Shown here piece after piece: positions 62,487 to 64,000 of a DNA stretch of 64,000 nt; the stretch's first letter is position 1; each line of letters opens with the position of its first letter. The position numbers were made by a program, and so were the translations under genes. A model generated the notes under the pieces. The model ran no database searches. It saw only the letters and a program-made list of their open reading frames with translations, and had not been told where the DNA came from. Origin of the DNA: Desulfopila sp. IMCC35008 (GTDB lineage: Bacteria; Desulfobacterota; Desulfobulbia; Desulfobulbales; Desulfocapsaceae); assembly GCF_010646885.2 (NCBI RefSeq), contig NZ_CP050700.1, positions 656,001-720,000 on the forward strand, given 5' to 3'.

Positions 62487-64000
62487 GTCTTCCTTGATCA
62501 GATCCAGCAGTTCCTCGGACGTCATCTTCGCACTGATGTCGCTGCCTTCAAGCAGGCTTCCAGCCAGATCTCGTTTTTCCTGGTGGAGGCGGACGATTTT
62601 TTCCTCAATGCTGTTTTTGCACACCAGCCTGTAGATGGTGACCGGGCGTGTCTGCCCTATACGGTGGGCTCTGTCTGAGGCTTGATCCTCAATGGCTGGA
62701 TTCCACCACGGATCCATGTGAATGACATAATCCGCTGCCGTGAGGTTCAGACCGAGACCGCCCGCTTTAAGACTGATGAGGAACACATCTCCTTCACCGT
62801 CCTGAAATGCTTCGACCCTCTTTTTACGGAGTTTTGAACTGGTACCACCATCAAGATATTGATATGAAATCTGCTTTTCTTCCAGGAATTCTCGGATAAT
62901 CTGGAGATGGCCGATAAACTGGCTGAAGACCAGTACTTTGTGGCGGCTTTCAATCAGCTCTTCAACGAGTGAGGAGAAAACCTCGAGCTTGGCGCTGCGG
63001 ATTGAGCTGTTTGTGTCAAGCAGGCGCGGATTACAGCAGGCCTGCCGCAGCTTCATGATTTCCGTAAGGATTTGCAGGTGACGGCCTTTTTTCTCCTTGT
63101 TGCTTTCCAGGATGTCCAGAGCGTTCTGGCGAAGCGCCTCGTAAAAATGCAGTTCTTCCTCGCTCATGGAAACTTCAAGTGTGACCTCGGTGCGTGAAGG
63201 CAGTTCCTCAAGAACCTGAGACTTGATTCTGCGCAGGATAAATGGGCGGATCAGCTTTTTAAGTTTGAGCCGGGCTTCCCGGTCCTGGAACCGTTCGATG
63301 GGTACGGCAAAACGTTCATTAAAGCTCGCCAGTGTCCCGAGCAGGCCGGGATTGATGAAATGGAAGAGATTCCATAATTCACCGAGATGATTCTCGATAG
63401 GTGTTCCGGTAGTGATCAGCTTGAAACCAGCCTGCAGTGACATGGCAGCTTTTGAACGTTTGGTCGCGGCATTCTTTATAGCCTGTGCTTCATCCAGGAT
63501 GACAGTCTGCCACTTTACCTTTTTGAGCAGCTCTTCTTCCTGCTGGAGCAGGGTATAGGTCGTGATTAACAGGTCGAATCTCGTAAGGCCCTCAATTGTT
63601 GCTTTTCGGTCCTTGGCAGTCAGCGACTTTATTGTCAGGGTCGGGGTGAATTTTGTGACCTCACTCTGCCAGTTTGTGGAAACTGATGTCGGTGCGACAA
63701 CCAGTGACGGTCCCTCACTGGCGTTCAGTAATATGAGCGCCAGGGATTGGATGGTTTTACCAAGTCCCATATCATCGGCGAGACATCCACCAACACCCCA
63801 GTAAGAGAGCCGTGCCAACCAGTCGAATCCTTCACGCTGGTAATCACGTAATTCAGCTTGCAGGGTGGATGGCACTTCTGGTTGGAATTTCTGGATATCC
63901 CTTACCTTGTTGAGTTGTTCTTTCCAGCCCTTGTCTCCTACCGTATTGGCGAGGTCTGTCAGTTTTTCGAGCGGCATTGCTGCAAGTGGGTGGATGATTA
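62484..64000 (-). CDS. SNF2-family helicase (partial)
   Basis: ATP-dependent DNA translocase of the Rad54/SWI2 type. From the right edge about 505 residues are present, ending at 62484. Motifs: Walker A in ADDMGLGKTIQS, Ia VVAPTSV, DEAQ box VILDEAQAIKN, III TGTPIENHLGELW, then the second RecA lobe with VFSQFIGHL, LKAGGLGLNLTAAD and the arginine finger region QASDRAHRIGQTRPV. ATG at 63977 opens this frame, but it stays open to the window end (IIHPLAA precedes it). Full-length bacterial SNF2 proteins exceed 900 aa. The N-terminal part is therefore outside. Possible role: nucleoid remodelling or defence. Confidence 0.92.
   Translation of the reverse strand, partial: IIHPLAAMPLEKLTDLANTVGDKGWKEQLNKVRDIQKFQPEVPSTLQAELRDYQREGFDWLARLSYWGVGGCLADDMGLGKTIQSLALILLNASEGPSLVVAPTSVSTNWQSEVTKFTPTLTIKSLTAKDRKATIEGLTRFDLLITTYTLLQQEEELLKKVKWQTVILDEAQAIKNAATKRSKAAMSLQAGFKLITTGTPIENHLGELWNLFHFINPGLLGTLASFNERFAVPIERFQDREARLKLKKLIRPFILRRIKSQVLEELPSRTEVTLEVSMSEEELHFYEALRQNALDILESNKEKKGRHLQILTEIMKLRQACCNPRLLDTNSSIRSAKLEVFSSLVEELIESRHKVLVFSQFIGHLQIIREFLEEKQISYQYLDGGTSSKLRKKRVEAFQDGEGDVFLISLKAGGLGLNLTAADYVIHMDPWWNPAIEDQASDRAHRIGQTRPVTIYRLVCKNSIEEKIVRLHQEKRDLAGSLLEGSDISAKMTSEELLDLIKED

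Overview
The window looks like chromosomal DNA of a Gram-negative, flagellated, anaerobic-type bacterium, most likely a member of the Desulfobacterota (Desulfobulbales-like). This is inferred from family resemblance, not from a marker gene. The pointers are a type II citrate synthase followed by an HdrD/GlpC-like iron-sulfur protein, a ThiH-type (radical SAM, oxygen-sensitive) thiamine pathway, a CobA-HemD fusion, an AroK-AroB fusion, archaeal-type phosphoglycerate mutase (ApgM), many hybrid two-component proteins, and a receptor ending in a four-cysteine tail. Typical of this group is also the dense alternation of short operons on both strands.

Region by region. 1-4.9 kb (minus strand): a probable operon running hypothetical gene, AraC regulator, AlkA-like glycosylase, alpha/beta hydrolase, azlC, azlD, with a MATE efflux gene that runs off the left edge. 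5.1-11.4 kb: a zinc-ribbon protein whose frame continues through two TGA codons, a YgjV-like membrane protein, a PP2C phosphatase, a glycosyltransferase, an EamA exporter, and a pseudouridine synthase fused to an RlmI/K-type methyltransferase. 11.7-16.5 kb: a gene remnant with an EF-hand tail, then a four-gene operon with a FbpABC/PotA-like ABC transporter and a TIM-barrel isomerase. 17-30.6 kb: citrate synthase, an Fe-S protein, a DnaJ-like protein, a LamG-VanZ fusion, an OruR-like regulator, a decayed hybrid kinase, an exported metallo-beta-lactamase-fold protein, a hydroxypyruvate-isomerase-like protein, a VWA-OmpA protein, an RsbU/SpoIIE phosphatase and several very small genes. 30.9-35.7 kb: a surface-polysaccharide operon (glycosyltransferase, epimerase, pyruvyl transferase) next to a PilZ-like protein. 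36-40.3 kb: two-component signalling. 40.4-43.9 kb: thiSGHFE under a TPP riboswitch with its own terminator. 44-49.2 kb: an orphan flagellin, small membrane proteins, aroQ and aroKB.

The most unusual stretch is 49.37-56.03 kb. A 58-bp perfect direct repeat brackets it. One copy is the 3' half of an intact initiator tRNA gene plus 13 bp of flank; the other abuts the broken end of a sulfatase-modifying-factor-type gene. The repeat ends at the edge of the anticodon loop, as expected for tyrosine-recombinase integration. Inside lie a dCache-HAMP-GGDEF diguanylate cyclase, two head-to-head tyrosine recombinase C-terminal fragments sharing a 21-bp perfect palindrome arm, a WGR-domain gene, a ParA-type ATPase with an overlapping small partner gene, two clusters of 8-bp TAAAAAGG-like repeats flanking that pair, a truncated IS3 end, an IS200-like tnpA fragment with its subterminal hairpin, a fragment of a RES-domain toxin and an NAD(P)-binding protein. 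I read it as a decayed integrative element that once carried plasmid-like partition functions.

56.1-64 kb returns to ordinary core genes: a YbgC thioesterase, ApgM, homoserine dehydrogenase, adenylate kinase, CobA-HemD, a CULT-domain protein, and a SNF2 helicase that leaves the window on the right.
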